Positions 45,353-56,686 are shown, counted from the stretch's first letter. The stretch is 64,000 nucleotides of DNA from Strongylocentrotus purpuratus (GCF_000002235.5 NW_022145599.1:26310879-26374878); one strand, 5' to 3'. Notes: generated from the sequence alone by a model not told the origin. Program-made: numbers and translations.

Positions 45353-46837
45353 ATGAGTGGTAAAGACTGGAAAGAGAGAGAAGCAAACGGTGATTTAGCA
45401 GGCAGTGGTACGGCCAGCCTTTCCGATTCTCTCGATGGCGTTGTTCCCCATCCCAACATGAAAGGCCCGATTAAGCGCAGACATTCTGTGCACAACTTTG
45501 CGCGTCAACTGAGTTTGCGAAGGAAGCAGAAACTTCAGAGACTTGTGAGCAAGAATGGAGAATGCAATGTGGTTTACACTCATGTGCCTTCAAGGTGGTC
45601 TGACTTCTTCACTGATATGTTCACAACACTCATTGATTTGAAATGGAGGTGGCTACTCATAATATTCTCGCTGGCATACGTGCTGGGATGGATGGGTTTT
45701 ACGTTCGTTTGGTACGCGCTGATCTGGTATCATGGGGATCTTGGTTACCAGGACAAAATGGCAGACAATGTCACAGAATACGAAGACTGGGAACCATGTG
45801 TTTATAACGTGCAAAACTTCATTGGTGCTTTCCTGTTCTCCGTGGAAACGCAGACGACGATCGGTTATGGTTATCGCGGAACGAGTGAAGCATGTTGGGC
45901 AGGAGGGGCCATCGTCGTGATCCAGTCCGTCTTTAGTTGCCTGGTGGATGCCGTCTTTATCGGTATGGTCTTCGCAAAAATTGCACGACCGAAGAAACGT
46001 GCCGCAACAATTAAGTTTAGCCACAATGCAGTCATCGCCGAGCGAGACGGCAAGTTGTGCTTGATGTTCAGAATAGGAGATATTCGCCGGTCGCATATTT
46101 ACGAAGCTCATATCAGGGGGCAACTCATCGGACCTAAAGTTACGGACGAGGGCGAGTGCATCCCTCTTCATACGTACAACATGGATTTCAGTAACAATAC
46201 CGGGGAGGATAGAATCTTTCTGGTGTGGCCTATCGTTATTTGCCATGTGATAGATGAAAAGAGTCCTCTGTATAGCATCTCAGCTGCTGATCTCCTGGAG
46301 AACAACTTTGAGGTGATCGTATGCATGGAGGGTGTTTTAGAACAAACAGGTCTTGTCATGCAAGCTAGAACATCATACTTGCCTTCCGAGATCCTATGGG
46401 GACAACGCTTCAGTAGCAACCTCATCAGCATCAACAATAATGAACAATTCAAAGTGGACTACACCGACTTCAACTCCACCTATGCAGTCCAGAGCATGCC
46501 TAGCTGCAGTGCGGCAGACTTAGAGCGCATGAGGTCAGCAGACACGGACTTATTGAACAATTCCAAAGTGAAGTCGTCGCCTTCGTCTGTTAAGTCTTCC
46601 CCCAAGAAAAGTGTCTTCCGATACAGCTTGCCTAAATCACCAAACAGTGCCTTCAACGGAAATGGGAGCATCCGATTTGCGGATGATCTGGAAAACGGAG
46701 AGAAAAACGGAGAGAAAATGCACATGTCCAATTCTAAGGCCAGTATGGCTTCTGTGGAGTCGATGACCAATGGCAATGGACATGTTACACATGGAAACGG
46801 GATGAAGAGATCCCCCTCCAGAGAGTCACCAGTATAG
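45353..46837 (+). CDS. inward-rectifier potassium channel (Kir), strong-rectifier type
   Basis: A 494 aa Kir (KCNJ family) K+ channel subunit of the plasma membrane. A basic N-terminal tail leads to RLVSKNGECNVVY (63-75). TM1 is about 99-124. The extracellular loop holds an N-glycosylation sequon NVT (139-141). The pore helix is about 156-168, the filter TIGYG 169-173, and TM2 about 184-209. Asp199 occupies the TM2 rectification site, Glu251 and Glu326 match the cytoplasmic polyamine sites of Kir2.1, so strong inward rectification is predicted. Lys209, Arg212, Lys214 and Lys215 form the intact PIP2-binding cluster (ARPKKR). Cys149 and Cys181 match the family disulphide. TGEDRIF resembles the Kir3 TGDDRLF loop and QTGLVMQARTSYL resembles Kir3, while PSCSAADL resembles Kir2, so it sits between those subfamilies. 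The Ser-rich tail from 395 carries RRHS-like and KSSP-type possible phosphosites and ends SPV, a possible class I PDZ ligand. An in-frame TGA at 45314-45316 supports this ATG. No intron in the CDS. Confidence 0.96.
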   Translation: MSGKDWKEREANGDLAGSGTASLSDSLDGVVPHPNMKGPIKRRHSVHNFARQLSLRRKQKLQRLVSKNGECNVVYTHVPSRWSDFFTDMFTTLIDLKWRWLLIIFSLAYVLGWMGFTFVWYALIWYHGDLGYQDKMADNVTEYEDWEPCVYNVQNFIGAFLFSVETQTTIGYGYRGTSEACWAGGAIVVIQSVFSCLVDAVFIGMVFAKIARPKKRAATIKFSHNAVIAERDGKLCLMFRIGDIRRSHIYEAHIRGQLIGPKVTDEGECIPLHTYNMDFSNNTGEDRIFLVWPIVICHVIDEKSPLYSISAADLLENNFEVIVCMEGVLEQTGLVMQARTSYLPSEILWGQRFSSNLISINNNEQFKVDYTDFNSTYAVQSMPSCSAADLERMRSADTDLLNNSKVKSSPSSVKSSPKKSVFRYSLPKSPNSAFNGNGSIRFADDLENGEKNGEKMHMSNSKASMASVESMTNGNGHVTHGNGMKRSPSRESPV

Positions 46838-46843
46838 GTGAGA
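46835..46843 (+). other. candidate splice donor abutting the stop codon
   Basis: The TAG stop at 46835-46837 is followed directly by GTGAGA, giving TAG|GTGAGA, a good donor. It implies a 3' UTR intron starting immediately after the stop, paralleling the first Kir gene. No acceptor identified. Confidence 0.5.
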
Positions 46844-47264
46844 TTTGTTCCCATGTTTAGAGTTTATTCATCTTAGCATCGACAAAGGTATTTTATGTTT
46901 GGTTGAATTCTGCTTCCAAAGTCATCTATGCTGCCAAAAACTTCTGTTTTAGACGGGTGTTTTTCACTTGTTCTATAATATGAAAGTTTTTATGTGTGAA
47001 ATTGAGATAAAGTCCTTTAAATTGCAAAAGAGGCAAGCTTATCTATCCATAAAAAAGACCCAAAAGAGGGCAAGACACAGAGGTTATAATATCCATGCTT
47101 AGAACAGTTAGGTTCTAAAACAGCTTGTACCGGACAACATCAAGTAATGTAATGAATTTATATCAAGTTACAAATTAGTTAATTAACTAAAGTGAATGCT
47201 ATTTATTTTCATGGAATCAAACAAAATAGACATCCTGCAGGCATTTAGAAAGAAATGGAGGGAG

Positions 47265-47300
<36 letters not shown>

Positions 47301-48148
47301 AAGAGAAAGAGAAATAGAGGGAAGAGAGAGAGAGAGAGAGAGGGTTTATTATGTCATTTACCGCATGAAAGAGTACTGTAAACTACATGATAGTAAACTG
47401 TATGATAGTGATAATATGGAAGGAAAGGAATAAAACAGACAAAATCCTATGATTTAGCTTCTCATTTATTCATTTCATAATCATATTCAGCTTTTTCATA
47501 TTCAGCATATTTTTTTTAATGCTGAATTATATTCCTTAATCATGCAGCAACCTGCGTGTCTTATATCAAAAATATTTTAGGAAATCATTTTTCCATTCAC
47601 AACCTACCGATGTGCAAATTGCTTGTGTATTGTTTGAGTATACATATTCATGAAAATAGTGTAATTCAGAAAATTTAAGAGAATTTTTAATGCACTCTAT
47701 ACACTACCAGTAATTTTTCACTTCCCAGCAGATCTGATCTGTCCTAGGTTATCAGTTAGAATGGGGTTCCAACGTTAAAAGAGCTCATTTTATTTCTGAT
47801 TTCATTTCAGCCTTGACTTTATACTCGTATATATTCCTTTATGTGTTCAGTTCTATTTCTCATGATCTGAATATTGTGCAGAGGGAATCACAAATAAGAA
47901 ATATTTTTCTATTTTCATGAATCATGGTATAAACATTGAGCTTTTTAAGGTTTTATGTCCATTTCAGTATTCAGTTTCTAGTGATCTTTTCTCTGTCTCA
48001 CCAGGAATTATCAAGTAGGCCTATAAATGTAGATGATGTTATTTACATTCAAATGGTAGAACAGATATTTTTCTTTCTTGAAAACACTTTTTGAGATAAG
48101 AACACATCTGATAAAGATGTTCATTCTGGTATCTGGACTGCCTTCATA
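46844..48148. other. non-coding, probably 3' UTR intron or 3' flank
   Basis: Nothing recognised other than the GA microsatellite at 47262-47342. AT-rich. Confidence 0.45.
47262..47342. repeat. (GA)n microsatellite
   Basis: Purine tract of GAGA with AAAG interruptions and one AAATAGAGGG break. Confidence 0.93.
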
Positions 48149-48355
48149 CAGTCAAATCTGCTTTAGCGACCACCTGTATAGAAAGACCACCTCTATAAAG
48201 ACTGCATTTATTGTTTCCTTTGGAATGTTTTCCTCCCATTGAAACATGTACTAAAGGAACCTGTACATAAAGACCATCTGCTCATAAAGACCACTTTTTT
48301 GTATCCCTTGACTTGAGTATAATAGTCTTGAAAAACTCTTATGCAGGTTTCACTG
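48149..48355. mobile_element. inverted-repeat element with internal GACCACCT array
   Basis: CAGTCAAATCTGCTTTAGCG on the left; the reverse complement of the right end is CAGTGAAACCTGCATAAGAG. Inside are repeats of the type (A)AAGACCAC/ATCTG at about 48167, 48184, 48270 and 48287. A target duplication is not obvious. Interpreted as a MITE. Confidence 0.75.
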
Positions 48356-48734
48356 AATTAGAAACCAAAGACCAAAAATGTTGTTTAGTGTAAGTGTATC
48401 TCTGTTCAATACTAAATTGCTTTGAAACCTAAGAGCTTGTATTTTCAGTTATCTAGCCAGCAGAGATCAGATTAAGTACTTCAATGTCCAATCTGATATA
48501 CAGACGTGTCAATCTTCATAAATGACCAGTACAAATTGGCTCTAGTATCTTCAAGGGGTTTCAATGATCGGGGTGTTATATCATGGTTATATCGACTGAG
48601 CTTCTAATGTTTCCGGACACCTGACTTTAGATTTTTTGCCTTTTAGGACATTCATTACAGTATAAATAGCAATGTCCATTTATATCATGCACTTATCTAA
48701 CCCAGGGGATGTATTTAAGACATCCTCTCATTCA

Positions 48735-48895
48735 AGGAGTATTTTCCTATTAAGTTTGTACCCATTTGATGCACCTGGGTGGAGAGTGGCAAATATAGAT
48801 TGATATCGAGCAAAGGATATTAGTGCCGTGGCAGGAATCAAATTGTGAACCATGTGATCCATAGTCTGGTGACATATCCACTAGACAGCAACACC
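48735..48895 (-). mobile_element. SINE-like repeat, reverse orientation
   Basis: GCACCTGGGTGGAGAGTGGC is the reverse complement of a SINE body block. ACCATGTGATCC and CTGGTGACATATCCACTAGA belong to the tRNA-like head also seen at 12800-13105. Confidence 0.6.
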
Positions 48896-50996
48896 TTCTT
48901 GATACAGTTGTTTAAATTTCAGTGGGAATGATAAGTCCTGATTCAGCTTTTTAGAGTAAAGACAAACAAATACAACAAAAAACAGGTCCAGTTTCACATA
49001 AAAGTACCTTTCTCTCAAAAAAATGCTGTGTGATAATTTAGTGATATTTTCACCAAATGCCTATACTATTCATAAAATACATTCAGTAAAGAAAAAAATA
49101 CATAATTGGCCTAACAAATTAATACAGAATTGAAGCCATGGTCCTTTAATAGTCCTTTAGAAAATTGATCTTTCCATTATTTTTTTCAAATTGATAATCT
49201 TTGTTTTTTATAGGTCATTCCTTCAGCTGTCAAGATATCTATAAGTTTTTAATAAATATTTACGTAAGTAACGAAACACATTTCAACTTCTTTCCTCAAT
49301 ATTTGAGATATGAAATTTTGGGCTACTTTTGATAAGGCTATCTATTGATTAGTGTGTAGACTCCACACTAATTTTACAGGTGGTATGCATACAAATATAC
49401 ATATGGTCTGTCTGTATGCTTTGGGGCTAAAACTTTGAAAAGTTCATGGCTCACAAGTAATGATTGTTAGGCCCTTGTGCACTGGGTCCTTGTTCAAGTC
49501 AAGTTATGTTATCGCTGTCATTGTCAGATAGTTGGTAATCATCTTGATTTTTTATTTAGGTCTTCATCATCTGCTTGATTAATTTAATATTTATTTGGTC
49601 TTATGATCTTACCTTCCCAGAATCACCAATATAACTACCTCTTCTTTGGTCATAATTTGTCCTGCTTCTTCCTCATTTCCACTTTTCCCTTTTCCTTTTT
49701 CTTTTATCTGTTTTTACTTCTCCTTGTCGTTTCGTGGCTATTTATTGTTTTGTAATATTTTCTTGTATTTTCCAAGTATTTGTAGGCAAAATTTGAAACA
49801 ATTATATTTTTTTCTGGGGGATCCACAAACTACCACAAGTACTGCTTTTAAAGGAATCCCCCCCCCCCCCCATTTCCTCAGAAATTAAGAATTTCTTGTA
49901 ATCATTTTATTATGTGCAAAGTTTATTTGTATAGTTACCATGAAAAAGTGAATTTTGTATGAAAAAAATGTAATACCTTTGTTATCTTTCTGTTAGAAAT
50001 GAAATAGACATGAATTGAATTTAATTGAATAGTTAGTATTTACTCTTAAGGTTTCAGTTTCAGTTTGCGGAATCAGTGAAAAGATTCATATTCACTTGTG
50101 TCTTTTGTGTCAAATCCTGATGTTGAGGGTAGCATTCATGTCTGTTTGCTTGCTAAGTCATGTGTCAAAAGAGATCTGAGAATAATCCCTCCCCCTTTTT
50201 TTTGTTTAACTGTTTGGGGACATAATGTACATGTACTTGATGTTCTTGCAAAGCTAGTTGAACTTCTGAAAAAGCTTTTTTGCAAATTGCATGGAGGAGT
50301 AAGCCATACCTTAGTCATGGTGGTTGGTGGAGAAAAGAAAAAATAACAAAAATTATGAGAGCTTTACTAATCCCGAAAAGAGATTAAATTCCAAGCACAG
50401 TTTGGGAAATTCTTTGATCACCCTTCCCCACTTGTATGCCTTTTGTAATTTTCAAAATAAAGTGACTGATTTTGAAAGTAAACTGCAGTAAAATATTGTT
50501 TTTGGAACATTCTACAAGTTGTTCTGGAAGTGAGTTTTCATTTTCTAGAGTTTTGGATATTTCATGGCTGCAACTGTATATCTCCCAACCCCCCCCCCCC
50601 CCTTCCTGCCTTTTTTTGTTCTTTTTTTTTACATTTAAGCAACCTCAAGGTTTAAAGTAAACTATTTTTTTTCACCACTTTAGCATTTTGGCTTCAACTT
50701 AAATATGTTGACTGATTCAAAATGTACTGGTATGTACTGAGAGTGTAAATTTCTGAGATTTGTATGAAGGTAGTTTGTTTCCTGGTTGTTGCTCTTGGTT
50801 TCTGTTATATATACATCATCCTGTCGTATATAAACTGCATAAGGGATCAAGTGATTAATAATGACATGCTATATTCCAAAGCAGATCCTTAACTTAATGA
50901 CCTACTGAAAGTGGTGAGAATTATAATTTAGAGTTTAATACGGTAATAAATAACTTAATAATATAACGGCCCTTTCATTTTCTCACTTCCATAGGC
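48896..50996. other. non-coding, nothing recognised
   Basis: C-runs at about 49858-49871 and 50589-50602. No gene. Frames of 80 codons in this stretch are not convincing. Confidence 0.45.
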
Positions 50997-51536
50997 TTAA
51001 AGGTACTATGTCCCATTTGCAGGCCAAAAAAATGAAAAAGTTAAATTCCAACTGCATTTGAAAGATAATACTAATTTAGAGCTTCCCTAAAAAAAGTGGG
51101 GCTTGAAAATGTCTTCAAGTGGGAAAATAACAACTATTAGTTGTCAAATCGACTTTAGGGCTATAGAGCCCAAAAGTAATAGTCTTGATTTTCAGACAAT
51201 TGTACCGAATGGTCATACGTTTTATGCTGCGCAAAGATTCAATCAGTTTAATCTTGGCCATCACAAGAAGTGGGTTATTGATGTAGACAAATGCTCATGT
51301 ACCCTTTACAACTCTTTTCATGTATGTTATTACCAAAGAAGAAAAAAAGCCAGTCAGTCACTCAATATTGTCTGACAGTAAAGTCTAGCAAGTAAACGGG
51401 TTTCCTTGCATAATTTGAATGTGAGGACACTGCTAACGTTTAAATTTCACAGATAGGACATACATGACATATTCATAATTCCTGCAAAGTTCTACATCAT
51501 TTGAGGTTGACTGCAAAAGGGACATAGTACCTTTAA
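50997..51536. mobile_element. family T element, copy 2
   Basis: Ends TTAAAGGTACTATGTCCC and GGGACATAGTACCTTTAA are perfect reverse complements over 18 bp. About 540 bp, almost identical to 20186-20727 and in the same orientation, though 30 kb away. TTAA at both ends could be the target duplication. Confidence 0.92.
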
Positions 51537-51589
51537 TACAGAAACCGTTTGTTTCCTGTATGTAATGGGTTCAAATAGAGAAAGGATAA

Positions 51590-52700
51590 GTTGTATTTAA
51601 TTTTAAATGTTACTTCAAATTTTTCTGAATATTGTGAAAAGCTTGTCGCAGTGGGAAAACAGAAATGCACTGTAAGCAGTTTCCTTTGTTAGTTATGTCC
51701 CTTTCCCTGTTATTGAATCATACTCATTTTTCATGTCAGCATGAAATGAAACATGACAAAATTATGATGTTGAATTGACACCTTACATTCAGATGCTCCT
51801 GAATGTTGTGAAAAGCTTGCCGAACTAGGAAAACAGTAATGCCCTGTTACTTGTTAGTTTACTTTGTTAGTTATGTCCCTGTTTTCGAATCATACTCATC
51901 TTTCATGTCAGCATGAAATGAAACATGACAAGATTATGATGTTGAATTGACAATGCATGTTACATTCAGATGCTCCTGATTGTTGTGAAAAGCTTGCTGC
52001 AGTGGCCGGAAAACAGAAATGCACTGTAAGCAGTTTATTTTGTTTTTGTTATGTCCTTGTTTTCGAATCATAGTCAATTTTCATGTCAAGATGAAATAAT
52101 GAAATGAAACGTGATGATATTTCACTGTTGTATTTACAGGTAGGTGTGACATTCAAGTTTTCCTGAACAATGTGAAATTGTTGCCTCAGTGGGAAATAGG
52201 TAATGCCCTGCAAGCAATTTTCTTTGTTAGTTACGGTATGTCCCTGTTTTCGAATCATAGTCATTTTTCATGTCAAGATGAAATACTGGAATGAAACGTG
52301 ATGATGTTCCACTGTTTTATTTTCATGACACATTTAAGTTTTTGTGTATATTGTGAAAATCTTGCCTCAGTGGAAAAACAGTAATGCCCTGCACGCAATT
52401 TTCTTTATTAGTTACGGTATGTCCTTGTTTTCGAATCATAGTCATTTTTCATGTCAAGATGAAATAATGGAATGAAACGTGATGATGTTCCACTGTTTTA
52501 TTTACTTGACACATTTAAGTTTTGGTGTATATTGTGAAAAGTTTGCTGCAGTGGGAAAAAATAAGGATTTTTGCTTTGTTACAAAATTGTTTGAAATGTC
52601 TACGTTTTTTGGTAATACCGGTAGTCATTTTTCATGTCAACTTAGCCGTAAAATCATGTAGTGTATAATAGTGAAACATGACAATATTTCAAGAATTCAT
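51590..52700. repeat. tandem array, ~180 bp unit, 6 copies
   Basis: Units marked by ATTGTGAAAAGCTTG-like sequence at 51631, 51805, 51982, 52169, 52350 and 52531 (spacing 174-187 bp). Each contains GAATCAT-(C/G)TCAT and TTTTTCATGTCA or TTTCATGTCAGCATGAAAT-type blocks. The last unit is diverged. It ends next to a hAT-like element at 52718. Confidence 0.93.
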
Positions 52701-52717
52701 CATTTTTGCGTGACATG

Positions 52718-52818
52718 TAAGGCTGCGACGGGTAGTCGAATGCTCGAGTACCCGCACGGTTGACAACTACTCGGGTATGATTTCTTGTACCCGAATATTC
52801 GGCCGCAAAAAAAAAAAA

Positions 52819-52854
<36 letters not shown>

Positions 52855-53338
52855 TCCAGGCCAGCGCTTACCCGTGCCAGGGAGAGCGGCGTCCGCTGGC
52901 ACGGTACCGTCGGTAAAAATGTTTCCCAACTCAAGCACTGTCAAACTCACCTTTCAGAAACTGGGACCAAATGTCCAGATTTCTGTTTGGACTTGGAGGA
53001 AAATGGATTATTCTGCCATCTTTGGTTTTTAAAACAGCATTGTTTACTGTTATTATTCTTATTAAATCGGCACTTTCAACTGCAACTCAAAGTAAAGTTG
53101 CATGCGTTTTCAGCGAGGGACCTGAGAAACTGCCGAGTGGTATGGTAGTGGCAAAAAAATCAAAAAAAGAAAAAAAAATCAAAAAATCAAAAAAATTCAA
53201 AAAAAATCAAAAAAATTCAAAAAAATTATAAAAAATTATAAAAAATTATAAAAAACATGGCGTCCGAATATTCGAGTATTCGCCTGTGAGCCTGGGAGTG
53301 TACTCGGGTACCTCATTACACTGTTGTGCACAGCCTTA
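52718..53338. mobile_element. hAT-like non-autonomous element
   Basis: Flanked by an exact 8 bp direct repeat GTGACATG at 52710-52717 and 53339-53346. Terminal inverted repeats begin TAAGGCTG and end CAGCCTTA. Sub-terminal CGAGTACCCG and ACTCGGGTAC are also complementary. Eight-bp target duplications and such termini are the hallmark of the hAT superfamily. The interior holds long A-runs (52806-52850, 53153-53255) and no transposase. Confidence 0.9.
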
Positions 53339-53346
53339 GTGACATG

Positions 53347-55249
53347 TTCTATTAACCTTTGCTTGTTAAGTTGCTGAACTCGACAGCTCGTTAAGAATTA
53401 ACAATAGCATTGCTCATAATCTTGTTGTGTACGTGTGTTTGTGTTTTAAGGGGATATTTCATCATTCATTGTTGCTCACGTTTTTCTTGGCTCATAGGGA
53501 TTTACTTATCCGTTCAATTGATAAGTTAAGATTGCATGCTTACGTATCAGTTTCATTTACAAATCAAGCAACAACAGGTACTATTCCCCATTTTGTTATG
53601 GGTTAATAATTAAAGGTACTTAGTAACATTGTGATGGTTGATTTCACACATCTGTTGAATCAGGATGCAAAACACGTAAAATTATGTTTGTATGTATGGA
53701 TTATCCAACTACGATGCCCAAATCCGAAATTAATTCACGCAATATGAAGATTTTCAACGGGTTTTCGAACGGGCGTCGATGTGCGGCGCTTCTGAATTTA
53801 AATTCTCCCAACCATTTTTTGAATTTTCCCAACCATTTTTCCATGAAAAAAAGACATAAAAACAGGCTATAAAAAAATGTGTCAACACTAAAACGTCTGG
53901 AATGGAAAGTAGAGCCATTTTATTGCTTTGTGAGATTTCCATTCACCTAAAATGTCATTAAATGATTAAATTGTAATAATATAGTTGGGAGAATTAAGGA
54001 ATCGATCGGATCAGTTTTTCCCCATTTGTACCATGAATATTGGTCCGTTTTCGCTCAAATTTTCAGATTATCTTTAATTGTACATCTAGCATTGAAGTCA
54101 ATGCCTTAGCACCACTATCTCTCATCTGAACAATGTTACAAAGTCCCTTTAAGTTTATAGGATCCTTCACCTGACCTGTTTTTGATAATGGTATGAGAGA
54201 CAGGAGTTGAGAGTACAGTGACTTGTATGGTTGGTATTTCATGGTGCTATGACCTGACATTTGCTCTAGCGACAAATGCTCCAGGCTTTTTTGTCAGAGA
54301 TACAAAGTTCGGGTCAGGCTTGCAATTGGTTTTATGTTGAGTTTAGGGTTAGGGTTAGATGTAGTGTTTGGTCTAACTCTAAGATGAAAGTAATACCAGT
54401 ATACATGATTAGTGTACAATATTTACTAAGGAGCCATTGTTGATGTTGACCATGTCATAGAATCATTCTAATATATCTTTTTCTTCTTTTTTTTTCTATT
54501 TTTGTTAACTTGATTGCTATTTAATTTTTTTTATTGAATAGTAATTTTTTAATCAAAGCTGTGTACTCAAACAATTATTTCATTTTGAAGTTGAATCTAT
54601 TTGAATCTACTTCAGAATGGAATCCACTCTTTTAAAAAATTGGTTTGAATTACTCATTCGAGAGTTGATTGCACAATTTGCACCAGTATTGTCTTTTAAT
54701 ATAGTGTGAATTTTCTCTCCAAAACAGAGAGATCTCTAACAAATATGACATCCCCAAAGAGTGCCTGTCCATTCCTGTACATTACCTTAGATTGAGACTT
54801 AGACAATTTAGACAATTTAGACAATTTTAGACCGTCGTCCAGATTAGACCACCACGTTACCCATTGTCCGAATTAGACCACTACCCAGTTTAGTTTAGTT
54901 TGCAGGCACATACCCTGGTCAGTCGTAAAAGAGAGTCTGCACTATAGGACTACCATAGGCCATGTACTATAGCTGCTCCTGACACAACCAGTAGGTAGTT
55001 GGGCTAGGCTTCTCTCAAGGCACAATGATTTTTTGATAAAGTGTCAAATTAGGGTCTGTGCTTGCAGACTAGGTCGAGTCTGTGTTTATGTCAGCCATTA
55101 TAAGACCAGTTCTTTTCCTCTTCATGTGCTTATTATTCTCTCACAGTCACAGTTTACTTTAATCCCAAACTAAATAGCTCAAAGCCTCTGTCGTGTTTAC
55201 CTCTTTAAAAAACAAACACAGCCATTCTTCAACATTTCTTCTTCACCAT
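53347..55249. other. non-coding, nothing recognised
   Basis: Contains a short GGGTTAGGGTTAG stretch at about 54344, a telomere-like motif too short to mean much, and AATTTAGAC repeats near 54799-54830. No gene identified. Confidence 0.45.
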
Positions 55250-55585
55250 AGAGCTTTAAGTGTGAGCTGAAGAGCATATTATCAATGAATTTAAGTAGCA
55301 TAACTTGATTTCAAAATACCAATGGTGTAGGAAAACATCATGGAAGGTTTTAAGCTTGATGGTATTTGTTATTGTTAGAGCCTCGGCTAAAATTATACAA
55401 TTTAGCTAAATCTAGAGCTTTAAGTGTTAGCTGAAGTGCATATTATCAATGAATTTAAGTAGCATAACTTGATTTCAAAATACCAGTGGTGTAGGAAAAC
55501 ACAATGGAAGGTTTTAGGCTTGATGGTATTTGTTATTGTTAGAGTCCCAGCTAGAATCTTAGTTAATGCAATTCACCTAAATCTT
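55250..55585. repeat. two-unit tandem duplication, ~164 bp
   Basis: GAGCTTTAAGTGT-AGCTGAAG starts at 55251 and 55415. The units are nearly identical through GTAGCATAACTTGATTTCAA and TTGATGGTATTTGTTATTGT. A recent segmental duplication. Confidence 0.93.
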
Positions 55586-55911
55586 ACACTAAATCTAAAT
55601 ATTTGGCCAACATGCATGCATTGTCTGTATCACTGATATATATAACTCAAGATAAGTTTTTGACTCGGACAAACATGAGAAAATCCATTTCACATTTCGA
55701 TTGCAAATATCTGCTGAATCATCTTATTTCCTCGTTTCAATTCCTAGAACTGCAAAACTTTAGCTGTCATAGTGTCATTACTGTATTCATGTTTTTGTTA
55801 TCAATTACCTCATTGAGTTGTATCAGTTCTGAATTCAAGACACTTCAGATAATTTTTTAACTGAATCTGTTGAGAAACTGAAAGGCATTAAATCATATAC
55901 ATTTACATAGA

Positions 55912-56005
55912 TTTAACACCTTTCTGGCTCTCAACAGATGATCATCAGCTCAATGCATATAATCCAATCACCAAATCATCTGTTCAGAGCCAGAAGGGTA
56001 TTAAC
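55912..56005. mobile_element. 94 bp palindromic element
   Basis: TTAACACCTTTCTGGCTCTC on the left pairs with GAGCCAGAAGGGTATTAAC on the right; CAGATGAT pairs with AATCATCTG inside. Related single arms are at about 9430, 13290, 37166 and 56030. Confidence 0.8.
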
Positions 56006-56686
56006 TAGCTCTGTGTTAAAGTATAGGAGTTAATTCCCTTCTTGCTCCAAAAAGATTAAATGATTCCTTGGATTTTACTTTGAGTTCTGGTAATTGGCAG
56101 AATTTTTGTTTTTCTTTCACAAAGTCGAAACAATATGTATACTAAACCTTCATGACTATAAATAACTAATACCTGCCATATGACTTTGGTAGAAATTAGA
56201 AAATCTATAATAGTAATACGCTAAGGCTCCGCGGGGGGCGCGACGTCTCCGCCGGCCTTTGTATTCTATTGTTTTTTAATGAGATCGCCGACCCAACTTG
56301 GTGCAGCTATCTCCTCCTGAACCCTGCCCTCGGGGTACCGGTGACCGGTGCCGTCGTCCGCGGGAGAGTCTACTCTAGCGAATTGGCTATACTCCGCCCG
56401 AGGTCCTCCTCCGTGTCGACGTCCAGGGCGAAAACAGACGCGACATGCATAATGCAGGATATGCGTGACGACAGAGATACCTCATGGATATTCAACATGA
56501 CATCCGTAGACACACGACCGATGACTATCCACTCACATTAAGTTGCGTATTAAATGCACGACGCACAGAGTCGGGCTTACCCGAGTAAAGCATCTTTCTA
56601 TAGGATATCCATTGTATAGTAGCTGCACGAGCCACAGAGATACACACGAAGCTTCCCGTCCACGTCCAAACTTAGGGACCTATTTC

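Noticed and set aside
45653..46246. Antisense 197-codon frame across the second Kir gene
   Set aside because: A shadow of the Kir coding sequence; the + strand frame has all family motifs.
54339..54360. Interstitial telomere repeat
   Set aside because: Only about two and a half TTAGGG units, which is compatible with chance.
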